This document shows, piece after piece, positions 1 through 7,064 of a DNA stretch of 64,000 nucleotides (position 1 is the stretch's first letter; each line of letters begins with the position of its first letter). The DNA lies in contig NZ_PYGF01000004.1 of the NCBI RefSeq assembly GCF_003014575.1, forward strand, positions 1 to 64,000, given 5' to 3'. The notes below the pieces were generated by a model. The model saw only the letters and a list, made by a program, of their open reading frames with translations. It was not told where the DNA came from and made no database searches. The position numbers and the translations under genes are program-made. The DNA comes from Cecembia rubra. Lineage in GTDB: Bacteria > Bacteroidota > Bacteroidia > Cytophagales > Cyclobacteriaceae.

Positions 1-134
1 CTGTTATGAAGTCTGTTTTCCTCGCTGCAAGGGAAGCATCGAAAAAATGGACTATGCCCATTCGAGACTGGGGTACTATCCTTAACAGTTTCCTGCTTAT
101 ATTTGGTGATAGGGTCAGGCTTCTTGAAACCTGA
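1..134 (+). CDS. IS256-family (Mutator-type) transposase, C-terminal end only
   Basis: An open frame enters from the left edge (first whole codon at 3) and stops with TGA at 132-134. The visible 43 residues contain [14 protein letters not shown] and [11 protein letters not shown], which I recognise as the conserved extreme C-terminus of IS256-family DDE transposases (S-K-K-W-x-M-P-I-x-x-W-G then L-x-x-F-x-x-R). The catalytic residues lie outside the window, so whether the copy is intact cannot be judged. It converges on the radical SAM locus. No terminal inverted repeat could be assigned with confidence, because only one end is visible. Confidence 0.8.
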   Translation, partial: VMKSVFLAAREASKKWTMPIRDWGTILNSFLLIFGDRVRLLET

Positions 135-136
135 CC
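113..136. terminator. hairpin at transposase 3' end, between convergent genes
   Basis: GGTCAGG (113-119) pairs perfectly with CCTGACC (130-136) around a 10-nt loop and overlaps the transposase stop codon. There is no clear T-run. It sits between the convergent transposase and the 97-aa gene, so a terminator or part of the IS end are both possible. Confidence 0.4.
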
Positions 137-142
137 ATAAAA

Positions 143-436
143 TCATAATTTAAAGTTTACACACTTATCGGGATAGTGTCTTTTTTTATGATTTTCAAAA
201 AGTTTATCATAAAGATATTTGCTGCTGTTTATGTTTTTTTTTCTTGCCTCATTTAAGGCTTTTTCATTGGTTACAAACACCCATAATAGATACCTAATTT
301 CTGCATCTGATAAGAAATCTTTTGCAGAATCGAGAAGTTTATAAAAAATATGAAAACCATTATTGATTGGCTTTTTTTTCTTATAAAGTTCATGAAGCAA
401 AATAAGAATTTTTTCTTTTTGTTTAAAATTATTCAT
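143..436 (-). CDS. 97-aa hypothetical protein, last gene of the radical SAM peptide locus
   Basis: I do not recognise this family. The 97-residue product is basic, Lys/Asn-rich and apparently all-helical, with no signal peptide or membrane segment. It has one Cys near the C-terminus (DKCVNFKL). Its start overlaps the 3' end of the radical SAM gene by 8 nt, so the two are very probably translationally coupled and the protein may serve the same peptide pathway, for example as a scaffold, partner or immunity factor. That role is inference from position only. It is the last gene before the convergent transposase remnant, so loss of further downstream genes cannot be excluded. Codon use is AT-rich like the rest of the locus. 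Confidence 0.6.
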   Translation of the reverse strand: MNNFKQKEKILILLHELYKKKKPINNGFHIFYKLLDSAKDFLSDAEIRYLLWVFVTNEKALNEARKKNINSSKYLYDKLFENHKKRHYPDKCVNFKL

Positions 437-1787
437 TTGCAGGTAATGATTTTGTCTTTTTTATATAATAATCAAGAAGTAGCTTATCCTTGAAATTTGA
501 TTTAAATGGGGGGCATGCAGGAGTCCCCTCATGCCATGATTTTGGACATCCGCCACCACAGACCGGCAAATGGACACATGTTTTACACCATGTTTTTCCA
601 GATTCAAGCACTTCATTCCAATTTCTTAGTGTCGCATTCCTATTATATGTCTCTGATGGAGAAAATAGATTCCCAATTAAACTCTCCCCTTTTGCATAAA
701 CGGGAGAATAAGGGAATTCCCAACATGCGTAAATATTGCCAAAAGCATCGAGAACTTCTGAATCTTCCTTTTCTACCATACAAACAGAATAAGTCCGTTT
801 TGGAAGGACAGAAATAGGAATATTATATTCATAACATTTTAGCAGCCATTCAATTTCTTTGTTCGCAAAATCATTCATTTTTAGGCTTTCTTTTCCTGCA
901 TCATTTCCACCAAAATCAACAACAGGAGTGAAATAAATACTTATTTTATTTTGTAACTCCTTTTCTTTTATTATATCAATTAAACTATTAACTGAATTAT
1001 AATTTGTCTTATCAATGTTTACTCTGATAGTAATATTGCAGTTCTTATCATTATAAGTTTTTGTATTTGTTACATCTACTATATTTTGCATAATAATGTC
1101 GAAAGTAGGACCACCAGATTTGGTATGCCTGCGTTTGTCGTGATATGCTGCATCTCCGTCTATGGTTATTTGATAATTTGTAACCAAACAATTCTCAACA
1201 AGGTCTTCAAATAATGAAGGTTTAAGACTAAGTCCATTCGTTATCATATCTGATAAATACCCCATCCCTTTGGATTTACACAGGCTGATAAATTTTTGAG
1301 AAGCCTTCTTTATTGCATTATATCCTGTCAATGGTTCCCCACCATACCAAGTTATTGAAAGTCCATCATATTTTTTACCCTTATTTAAAAGATGGTCAAC
1401 TCGCTCTTCATATTTTTCAATTACCGCATCATTTGCATAATTTTTAGTATGAACTTGACCACAGTAATGGCAACCGAGTTGACAATTCGCAGATGGTTGA
1501 ATTGTTAGAGATAAAAAATTTTCATCTAATTTAAAATTAGTATTAACATCAACAATATATTTGAACTCATCTTCTTCTTCCGGGATTAGTATTTCTTTTT
1601 CAATCAACGTTTTTAATGTTTTAACGTCTATTTGGTTTAATTTTGATTCCTGAAGATTTTGATAAGTAAATTCATCTATCATTATGGATGTAGCTGATCT
1701 TGTTGAAAAAATTATTCTTTTACCAATAAAACCAAATTCATCCAATAGGTCCGTTGTGAGGTGGTATTTAGATAAAATAAGATTCAT
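429..1787 (-). CDS. radical SAM/SPASM peptide-maturation enzyme
   Basis: A 452-residue enzyme from the ATG at 1787. A longer frame to 1850 would translate a hairpin into a Met/His-rich tail and is disfavoured. The radical SAM cluster motif CX3CX2C is C102-C106-C109 (NCQLGCHYCGQ). It is followed by a WYGGEPL block, typical of SPASM-type peptide maturases. The C-terminal SPASM region has ACWEF, then WCKTCVHLPVCGGGCP and ACPPF, enough Cys for auxiliary 4Fe-4S clusters. Residues 1-90 resemble the leader-binding N-terminal region of such enzymes, but I cannot prove an RRE fold. The precursor gene lies 92 nt upstream on the same strand and the 97-aa gene overlaps the 3' end. Such enzymes use SAM radical chemistry to make thioether, C-C or related crosslinks in ribosomal peptides; the product here is unknown. 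Confidence 0.9.
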   Translation of the reverse strand: MNLILSKYHLTTDLLDEFGFIGKRIIFSTRSATSIMIDEFTYQNLQESKLNQIDVKTLKTLIEKEILIPEEEDEFKYIVDVNTNFKLDENFLSLTIQPSANCQLGCHYCGQVHTKNYANDAVIEKYEERVDHLLNKGKKYDGLSITWYGGEPLTGYNAIKKASQKFISLCKSKGMGYLSDMITNGLSLKPSLFEDLVENCLVTNYQITIDGDAAYHDKRRHTKSGGPTFDIIMQNIVDVTNTKTYNDKNCNITIRVNIDKTNYNSVNSLIDIIKEKELQNKISIYFTPVVDFGGNDAGKESLKMNDFANKEIEWLLKCYEYNIPISVLPKRTYSVCMVEKEDSEVLDAFGNIYACWEFPYSPVYAKGESLIGNLFSPSETYNRNATLRNWNEVLESGKTWCKTCVHLPVCGGGCPKSWHEGTPACPPFKSNFKDKLLLDYYIKKTKSLPANE

Positions 1788-1822
1788 AGTTTTTACTTTT
1801 GTTTGATTATAACTTTTGAAAT

Positions 1823-1846
1823 GCTGGTGCATTTGCATGCACCAGC
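1823..1846 (-). promoter_or_regulatory. hairpin between precursor and radical SAM genes
   Basis: Perfect 9-bp arms GCTGGTGCA (1823-1831) and TGCACCAGC (1838-1846) with a 6-nt loop lie in the 92-nt gap between the precursor stop and the enzyme start. No T-run follows on the minus strand. A leaky terminator or RNA-stabilising 3' hairpin that favours precursor mRNA over enzyme mRNA is the natural reading for a peptide operon, but it is inferred. Confidence 0.55.
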
Positions 1847-1879
1847 TCAATCAATTGAAGATTAATGTTTTAAAAACTA

Positions 1880-2065
1880 TTATGTTTGTTCATTAAACCT
1901 TTTACACGAATCTAAATTCGGACAACTTCCAGTAAATGTTTTGCAACTTTGGAGATTATTACACCCACCTAATAACTTCTCTGCACTTTCATCAGAGATA
2001 ATTTCAATCTGCGAATTAACATTACTTGATAATTCAGCGAGTTTTTGAAGCTTTTCTTTTAACAT
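1880..2065 (-). CDS. ribosomal peptide precursor, double-Gly leader with duplicated CxNLxSCKxF core
   Basis: A 61-residue peptide upstream of and co-directional with the radical SAM gene. Residues 1-32 are a charged helical leader (MLKEKLQKLAELSS...). G33-G34 form a double-glycine type boundary in EKLLGG. The remaining 27 residues hold all four Cys: C35, C41, C48 and C54. They form two 13-residue repeats of pattern C-x-N-L-x-S-C-K-x-F (CNNLQSCKTF and CPNLDSCKRF). Leader, GG boundary and Cys-repeat core beside a SPASM enzyme are the signature of a radical-SAM-modified RiPP. Thioether links from the Cys are plausible but unproven. I cannot place it in a named precursor family. No dedicated peptidase/ABC exporter gene is seen alongside. 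Confidence 0.8.
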   Translation of the reverse strand: MLKEKLQKLAELSSNVNSQIEIISDESAEKLLGGCNNLQSCKTFTGSCPNLDSCKRFNEQT

Positions 2066-2163
2066 TGATAAATTATTTAAGTTAAACGATATTGTAGCAT
2101 AGTTTTAGGTTATTTGCTACTTAACGAACCAAGTTTTTTAGTCTGAAATGCGTTATCTTTTAA

Positions 2164-4566
2164 TCATCTTATTCTCATTTGTTCATTACTTATTGTGTTT
2201 TTCTTCCCTGCTATTCGAAATTCATTTCCAAACCTATACCTGACCCCAATTAATATTGATTGAAAATCATAGTATGAAAAAGAATTACTGATAAAAGTAT
2301 CTGTTATAAGATTGTATATAGGCTGACTGCTCCTGAAAATATCCTCAATATTAAGGTTTAACTCTATTCTGTTATTGTAAAATAATTTTTTAAGTGAAAT
2401 ATCCAGCTTAAAGCTCCCATTTTGGGTAAGAACTTCAAATGCACCACCTGGTAAAGTCCCCATAAAATTAAGGCTTCCAAAGAAGCTGTTGGAAAACTCG
2501 AAATCATGAATGGTTGAAAAATCAAAAACCAATGGTCTTCTTTTGGTCAGGAAATTAAAGTTATTGGTTTGAAAAGTATATCCACTTAAGCCAATACTAA
2601 AATTACTTTCGAGCCAATCTACAAAGCTCCAATCCCAGTCGAGGTTGACGCCATAATTTTTGTTAAGACCATTATTAACTTTTCTGTTCTCTATAACCTG
2701 ATTGTCCATTTGAAATGGAAGTGTGATTATTGGATTTTTCTCATTGTTGTAAAAAAGGTTGATAAATACAGTATTTTTTACAGTAGTATTAAATTCTATA
2801 TTATCTTGAATACTTGGAATTAAAAATGGATTTCCAACGGAATACATTAATATATTTTGATACCACCTATATGGATTTATATCCCAAATTCTAGGACGAT
2901 TAACTCGTCTTGCATAAGAAAAATCAATACTTGATTCGGAACCTAGGTTGTATTTAAAAAAAACACTTGGAAAAATATTGTTAAAACGATTTTGAGAGAA
3001 TTCACCTGTATCCTCAGACTCACTAATCATAATAGTACCTTCATATCGAAGACCTATTTTGGACGCTAATTTTCCTTTCGAGTGATTGATTGAAAAGTAA
3101 GCAGCAGGTATTAACTCATCATAATTAAAAATATTTCGGGTTATAATTTCATTACCGAATATAGATTTTCCATTTTCTGTCTGGTCATAACCTATTTTGC
3201 TTGTATTGGTAATAGAAGAAAACTTCATACCTAATTCCAAATCCAGGTTTAAATTTGGCTTGGATAAATACCAATCCGCTGAATTACTAAAAATTTGTCT
3301 TGCTGATATTCCACTAGTTGAAAATCCTTGCCAGTTCCCAGTGGGAGTTTTCTTATCGGAAAAATAAGAAATTGTAGTTGCCATTGCAGCCTGATCATTA
3401 TTTCTTCTGACAAAATCAATAGAATAAATGAATTTAGAATTGGCTGATTTTAGGTTTTTTTCATAAGAAAGACCCACTAGATGGGTTTGACTAATATTTC
3501 TTTCACTTCCTGTAGTAATTCCAATAGAGTCAATTAAGCTAAGTTGGGAATAATTCAAAATTTGGTTTATATCTGTTTTAAAATTACTTCTCTGAAAGGA
3601 ATAATTACCAACTATTTTGCTATTTGAACTAATATTATACTCCCATCCAATATTAGGTAACCAATTCCTCAACCTAATAGTATTATTAGCATCATCCAAC
3701 CAAGAGATAGGTCGGTCAAGAAAAAAAATTTCTTCTCTCTCAGTTGCTAAATAGGCTCCGGTTGAAAAGTTCACCCCTATTGTCACACCCCAATTCTTAT
3801 TTCTAATTCGAATGACACCATTATTTTGAGTTTGCGAATAAGTGTTTTTAAGAATTGCTGATTGAATATGACCAGAATATCCTCTAGCATTACTTTTCTT
3901 TAGCACAATATTAATCAATCCTCCCCCTCCTTCTGCGTCATATTTGGCAGGAGGGTTTGGGATAATCTCTATACTTGAAATATCACTTTGAAATATTCTT
4001 AGGTAATCAATCAAATCCCTTCCGCGAAGATTCACCGGTCGATCATTTATTAATATTTGAGCACTGCCCTTTCCCCTGATAATAATTTCATTCTGAATGA
4101 CTGTAACGCGAGGAATATTATTTAATATTTCAATTATTGATTTAAATTGAAAAGAAGGTCTATTCCCTATGTGAAAAACTGTTCTATCTACTTTCTTTTC
4201 GATAAAGGGACTAGAAGTATTTACAGTTACTTCTTCAAGTTGTTTATGATTAATAATTAATCTATAAAAATATGTAGCGGAATCAATATTGACTTTTGCC
4301 GAGGTATCTCCTGCGTATGAAGCCTGCAAATAGGAGTTATTGACAAATTTAATTGGCATTTCAAATAAACCAAGGGAATCAGCTGAAGTTGATGATAAAA
4401 TTTTATTTCCGGACTTAAAAAAAATCAATGCGTAAGGTAGAGGTGTATCAGTTTCTTCCAGGACTTGACCTTTAATTATTTTTTGCCCAAATATATATGA
4501 AGGGAGAAATAGGCAAATAAATTGTACTGATATGAAAGACGCATGTTTTATTATTTTTGTGTTCAT
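2164..4566 (-). CDS. outer-membrane beta-barrel protein with carboxypeptidase-like and plug domains
   Basis: An 800-residue TonB-receptor-like protein from the ATG at 4566 (MNTKIIKHASFISVQFICLF...), which gives a clean signal peptide ending near YIFGQ. A longer frame to 4665 adds 33 residues that would spoil it. After the signal comes a carboxypeptidase-regulatory-like domain (IIKGQVLEETDTPLPYALIF), then a plug (RGKGSAQILINDRPVNLRG, AEGGGGLINIVLKKS) and a long barrel with many aromatic-ended strands. This fits the OMP_b-brl_3 group of Bacteroidota outer-membrane proteins. It is transcribed toward the peptide precursor 98 nt downstream, so it may export or take up the modified peptide, but that is position-based inference. 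The usual role of this group is poorly defined; substrate unknown. Confidence 0.85.
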   Translation of the reverse strand: MNTKIIKHASFISVQFICLFLPSYIFGQKIIKGQVLEETDTPLPYALIFFKSGNKILSSTSADSLGLFEMPIKFVNNSYLQASYAGDTSAKVNIDSATYFYRLIINHKQLEEVTVNTSSPFIEKKVDRTVFHIGNRPSFQFKSIIEILNNIPRVTVIQNEIIIRGKGSAQILINDRPVNLRGRDLIDYLRIFQSDISSIEIIPNPPAKYDAEGGGGLINIVLKKSNARGYSGHIQSAILKNTYSQTQNNGVIRIRNKNWGVTIGVNFSTGAYLATEREEIFFLDRPISWLDDANNTIRLRNWLPNIGWEYNISSNSKIVGNYSFQRSNFKTDINQILNYSQLSLIDSIGITTGSERNISQTHLVGLSYEKNLKSANSKFIYSIDFVRRNNDQAAMATTISYFSDKKTPTGNWQGFSTSGISARQIFSNSADWYLSKPNLNLDLELGMKFSSITNTSKIGYDQTENGKSIFGNEIITRNIFNYDELIPAAYFSINHSKGKLASKIGLRYEGTIMISESEDTGEFSQNRFNNIFPSVFFKYNLGSESSIDFSYARRVNRPRIWDINPYRWYQNILMYSVGNPFLIPSIQDNIEFNTTVKNTVFINLFYNNEKNPIITLPFQMDNQVIENRKVNNGLNKNYGVNLDWDWSFVDWLESNFSIGLSGYTFQTNNFNFLTKRRPLVFDFSTIHDFEFSNSFFGSLNFMGTLPGGAFEVLTQNGSFKLDISLKKLFYNNRIELNLNIEDIFRSSQPIYNLITDTFISNSFSYYDFQSILIGVRYRFGNEFRIAGKKNTISNEQMRIR

Positions 4567-4885
4567 TTTGATTAAAAACTTTATTCCATTATTAAAACTT
4601 ATCATAATAAAAGAAATAGAAAAGGTAAGTTTTATCAATTGTTCTTTTCTATTAAAATTTCCCAACTCATTTGATTTTTCTTGTTTAAATAAGAAATCCC
4701 AATCAATCCAAATAGATTTTTGTCTGGTAAATAAATTAGATCTTTCAACTTATTTTTAGTTTCCATTAATTTGACAGAAAGAATAATTTGACAGAAGAAT
4801 TTTAAAATTAAACGATAAAAAATAAATTTCAAACCAGTTGTTCCAATCCAACCACCTGAATTATAGAGATTTACATATTTAAGAT
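4567..4885. other. AT-rich leader region of the barrel gene, no gene supported
   Basis: This 319-nt stretch between the barrel-gene start and the left boundary of the duplicated module is very AT-rich. Small open frames exist on both strands (for example 4635-4832 minus), but none has a recognisable product. The promoter of the barrel gene should lie here; I could not pick a convincing TAnnTTTG element. Confidence 0.4.
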
Positions 4886-5184
4886 CCCCAAAAACAAAAC
4901 ATTATTCTAAAACCTTAGGTTACCCCCCCCGAAAACAAACTAATTGATAAGCATTAGTTGATTTTCTGGAATTAAAAACTTTTTTCATAGTTTTTGAAAA
5001 AAATTTGGAGTGCATTTTTAACCGGATAGAAAATAAAGCTTGCTTTTCTTGCTGTTCGTTACCGGATTTAGATGAATAGGATTTTCAGTCCTAATATTCT
5101 ACGGCAAAAGAATGAATTACAATTCATGTGTCTGTACTCGGTATGTTAAATTTTGAGAGGCAGACTAAAATATAAAAGGCCCTT

Positions 5185-6354
5185 TCAAGTTTCTATAATC
5201 GGCAAGTACTTTGCTAAAAAAATCTTGAGGTTGCAAACACGAATTTGGCCATCAGCAAGGTAATCGGAAGATGCAGGGGTAATGATGAAGTTTTTTAAAG
5301 AACCTAAATCTTCTACTGCGATGCGGTAGCCTTTACTTACTTTGGGGGCAGAAGTAAATTTTATTTCAATACAAGCCAAAGTTCTCGCTCCCCTTCTAAG
5401 CACCAAATCGCACTCCGTTCCCTCGTGAGTCCTATAAAAAAACATTTCAATGTCAGGACTGATTACCTGACTGATTTGTTCGATAGCATAACCTTCCCAA
5501 GATGCCCCCAGAAGTGGGTGTCCAAGTAGCTGCTCCATATCCAAGATACCGGCAAGGTGATGTAGAATCCCACTATCGCGAATATATACTTTAGGAGCTT
5601 TTACCAGTCGCTTTTTGGCATTATTGTGATAGGCAGGCAACTTTCTGACAAGGTATGCCTGCTCCATAAAATCAAGGTATCGTTTTACGGTAGGAGCGGT
5701 TACGCCCAAGGAGTTTGCGAGGGTACTGGCGTTCCACAATGCGCCTTGAAGATGTGCCAGCATAGACCAAAACCGCCGGATCAGTACAGGAGATACTTGT
5801 AGTCCAAGCATGGGAAGTTCCCGTTCCACATAACTTTGTATAAAACTCCTGATCCAGTTTTTACTTAAAGTATCAGTAGGTGCAAGTAAAGCATCGGGAA
5901 AACCACCTCTGAACCAGTGTTGGTCCATTTGAGGCAAGTCCAAAACCTCAGTAAGGTTGAAAGGACTTAACTCCTTATAAGAAATTCTGCCGGCTAAAGA
6001 TTCAGAACTGTCACGGATAAGTTCCGGCGAAGCAGACCCGAGCAACATGAACCTTCCCGGCACGCGATGTTGGTCTATCAATGCCCTTAGCACAGGGTAC
6101 AAATCGGGTTTGCGCTGCACCTCATCAATAACTATACAATGATCTTTGAATTGTTGAAGAAATAACTCCGGTTCTTCCAGCTTTGCTAAATCAGACGGAA
6201 GCTCTAAATCCAGATACAGTATTTCTTTATTGATTTTATCTGCCAACAGTTTTGACAAAGTGGTTTTGCCTACTTGTCGGGGACCAAGGAGTCCTACTGC
6301 CGGGAAAAATGAAATAAGTCCGAGCAACTCCTCGGTTATCATTCGTTTAATCAT
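5185..6354 (-). CDS. AAA ATPase with DUF4143 C-terminal domain, copy A
   Basis: A 389-residue cytoplasmic protein. The AAA_14 domain has Walker A LLGPRQVGKTT (K30) and Walker B CIVIDEVQRKP. An arginine-rich middle follows, and the C-terminal DUF4143 domain has IRDSGILHHLAGI and the nuclease-like FYRTHEGTECDLVLRR...CIEIK motif. The E-C-D / E-I-K spacing resembles PD-(D/E)XK folds. The family is abundant and multicopy in Bacteroidota and its function is not established. By my count this copy differs from the one at 10540-11709 by 11 residues of 389. It starts at the ATG at 6354, just downstream of a perfect 43-nt palindrome, and is divergent from an FGGY kinase remnant. All key motifs are intact, so it is probably functional. 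Confidence 0.9.
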   Translation of the reverse strand: MIKRMITEELLGLISFFPAVGLLGPRQVGKTTLSKLLADKINKEILYLDLELPSDLAKLEEPELFLQQFKDHCIVIDEVQRKPDLYPVLRALIDQHRVPGRFMLLGSASPELIRDSSESLAGRISYKELSPFNLTEVLDLPQMDQHWFRGGFPDALLAPTDTLSKNWIRSFIQSYVERELPMLGLQVSPVLIRRFWSMLAHLQGALWNASTLANSLGVTAPTVKRYLDFMEQAYLVRKLPAYHNNAKKRLVKAPKVYIRDSGILHHLAGILDMEQLLGHPLLGASWEGYAIEQISQVISPDIEMFFYRTHEGTECDLVLRRGARTLACIEIKFTSAPKVSKGYRIAVEDLGSLKNFIITPASSDYLADGQIRVCNLKIFLAKYLPIIET

Positions 6355-6371
6355 GAAGTAAATTTAATTCT

Positions 6372-6414
6372 TTACCCTGAAATTTAAAAATAATATTTTT
6401 AAATTTCAGGGTAA
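6372..6414. promoter_or_regulatory. perfect 43-nt palindrome upstream of DUF4143 copy A
   Basis: Arms of 21 nt (6372-6392 and 6394-6414) match perfectly around a single central A. The outer ends read TTACCCTGAAA and TTTCAGGGTAA. It lies 18 nt upstream of the ATPase start codon. It could be an operator, a cruciform or recombination site, or a hairpin in the mRNA leader. The outer arms recur in front of copy B. Confidence 0.8.
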
Positions 6415-6494
6415 TTGATACTGTACCTGTAAGGTTTTCTTCCATATTTTCAATTTAGCAAGTATCCTGATGGATCAGACACCTAAACTTCGGA

Positions 6495-6677
6495 GATCTC
6501 TATCTTCCTTCTAAAAAAGTAAGCCCCCAAGTGAAAAAACTCTATTTCGACGAGGGCTTCAACGCCAATCCCATTTTTGTAGGGATGCTAAGGGAAAAAT
6601 TGCAGAGAGTAACGATCGAGACCACGGAATTTGCATTGGGGACGGCGCTGGGGGCGGGGATGTTGGTGAATGGTTAA
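6495..6677 (+). pseudogene. FGGY-family carbohydrate kinase, C-terminal remnant A
   Basis: An open stretch encodes LYFDEGFNANPIFVGML followed by FALGTALGAGMLVNG and a TAA at 6675-6677. G-F-x-x-N-P-I-F and the A-L-G-T/S-A-L-G-A-A/G block are the conserved C-terminal motifs of FGGY sugar kinases (xylulokinase/rhamnulokinase/fuculokinase group). Only about 60 of some 450 residues remain, with no start codon in the right frame, so it is dead. A related remnant is at 11825-12037. Given lutABC and rhamnose mutarotase downstream, a rhamnulokinase origin is plausible but not provable from the tail. Confidence 0.7.
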
Positions 6678-6734
6678 TCTTTAAATTTATTTGAATAGAT
6701 ATTAGTCCTACTTTGTCATGTTGTGGAAGGAGTC

Positions 6735-6804
6735 AAACCTGCCAGGTTTTTTAACCTTTAAATTGTTACCCTTTGCGATTAAAGCCCATAAACCTGGCAG
6801 GTTT
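6735..6804. repeat. inverted pair of AAACCTG(C/G)CAGGTTT palindromes
   Basis: AAACCTGCCAGGTTT (6735-6749) and its reverse complement (6790-6804) are separated by 40 nt. Each is itself nearly palindromic. I recognise this kind of element as a common dispersed intergenic repeat in Bacteroidota. The rest of 6678-7064 holds no convincing gene. Confidence 0.65.
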
Positions 6805-7013
6805 CTTCCTTCAATGAATAATTTGAGAAAGTAGGATTAGGGGATATTGATGGAAATATAATTGAAATCAAAGCGAATATCCCGAGAGCGGAATGTGATT
6901 CGTTATAGGGTTGAAAAAAATAGAAATAGAAACGAGGACACCGGGAGTGAAACGGTTCAGAATTGTATTTTTATGGATAAAGGTAGATTAAAACACAATA
7001 TTTTAGTGAAAAT

Positions 7014-7044
7014 AAAAAGGGGGAAGCTTGAGAAGCTCTCCCCT
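7014..7044 (-). terminator. intrinsic terminator of the S8 protease gene
   Basis: On the minus strand a GGGGAGAGCTT / AAGCTTCCCCC stem with a 3-nt loop is followed by TTTTTATTTT. It starts about 20 nt after the protease stop codon. Confidence 0.85.
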
Positions 7045-7064
7045 ATTCTTTTCATAAAGGTTCA

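Larger units (their letters stand above)
4886..6677. repeat. 1.8-kb duplicated module, copy A (DUF4143 ATPase plus kinase remnant)
   Basis: Nearly the whole stretch recurs at 10240-12037. Shared landmarks in the same order are: an A-rich edge with ACATT(A/G)TTCTAAAA, a run of eight C after GGTTA, a CTAATTGATAAG hairpin, a TAGGA/TCCTA hairpin 3' of the ATPase gene, the ATPase gene itself, the TTACCCTGAAA palindrome, and an FGGY kinase tail ending in GGGGATGTTGGTGA. I see no transposase gene and could not define target-site duplications. Either a segmental duplication or a non-autonomous mobile unit is possible. Confidence 0.85.

Noticed and set aside
1788-1850. Longer start of the radical SAM gene
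   Set aside because: The extra 21 codons translate the intergenic hairpin into a Met/His-rich stretch; the ATG at 1787 gives a normal N-terminus.
4635-4832. 65-codon frame on the minus strand upstream of the barrel gene
   Set aside because: No recognisable product, AT-rich DNA, and it overlaps the barrel-gene leader.
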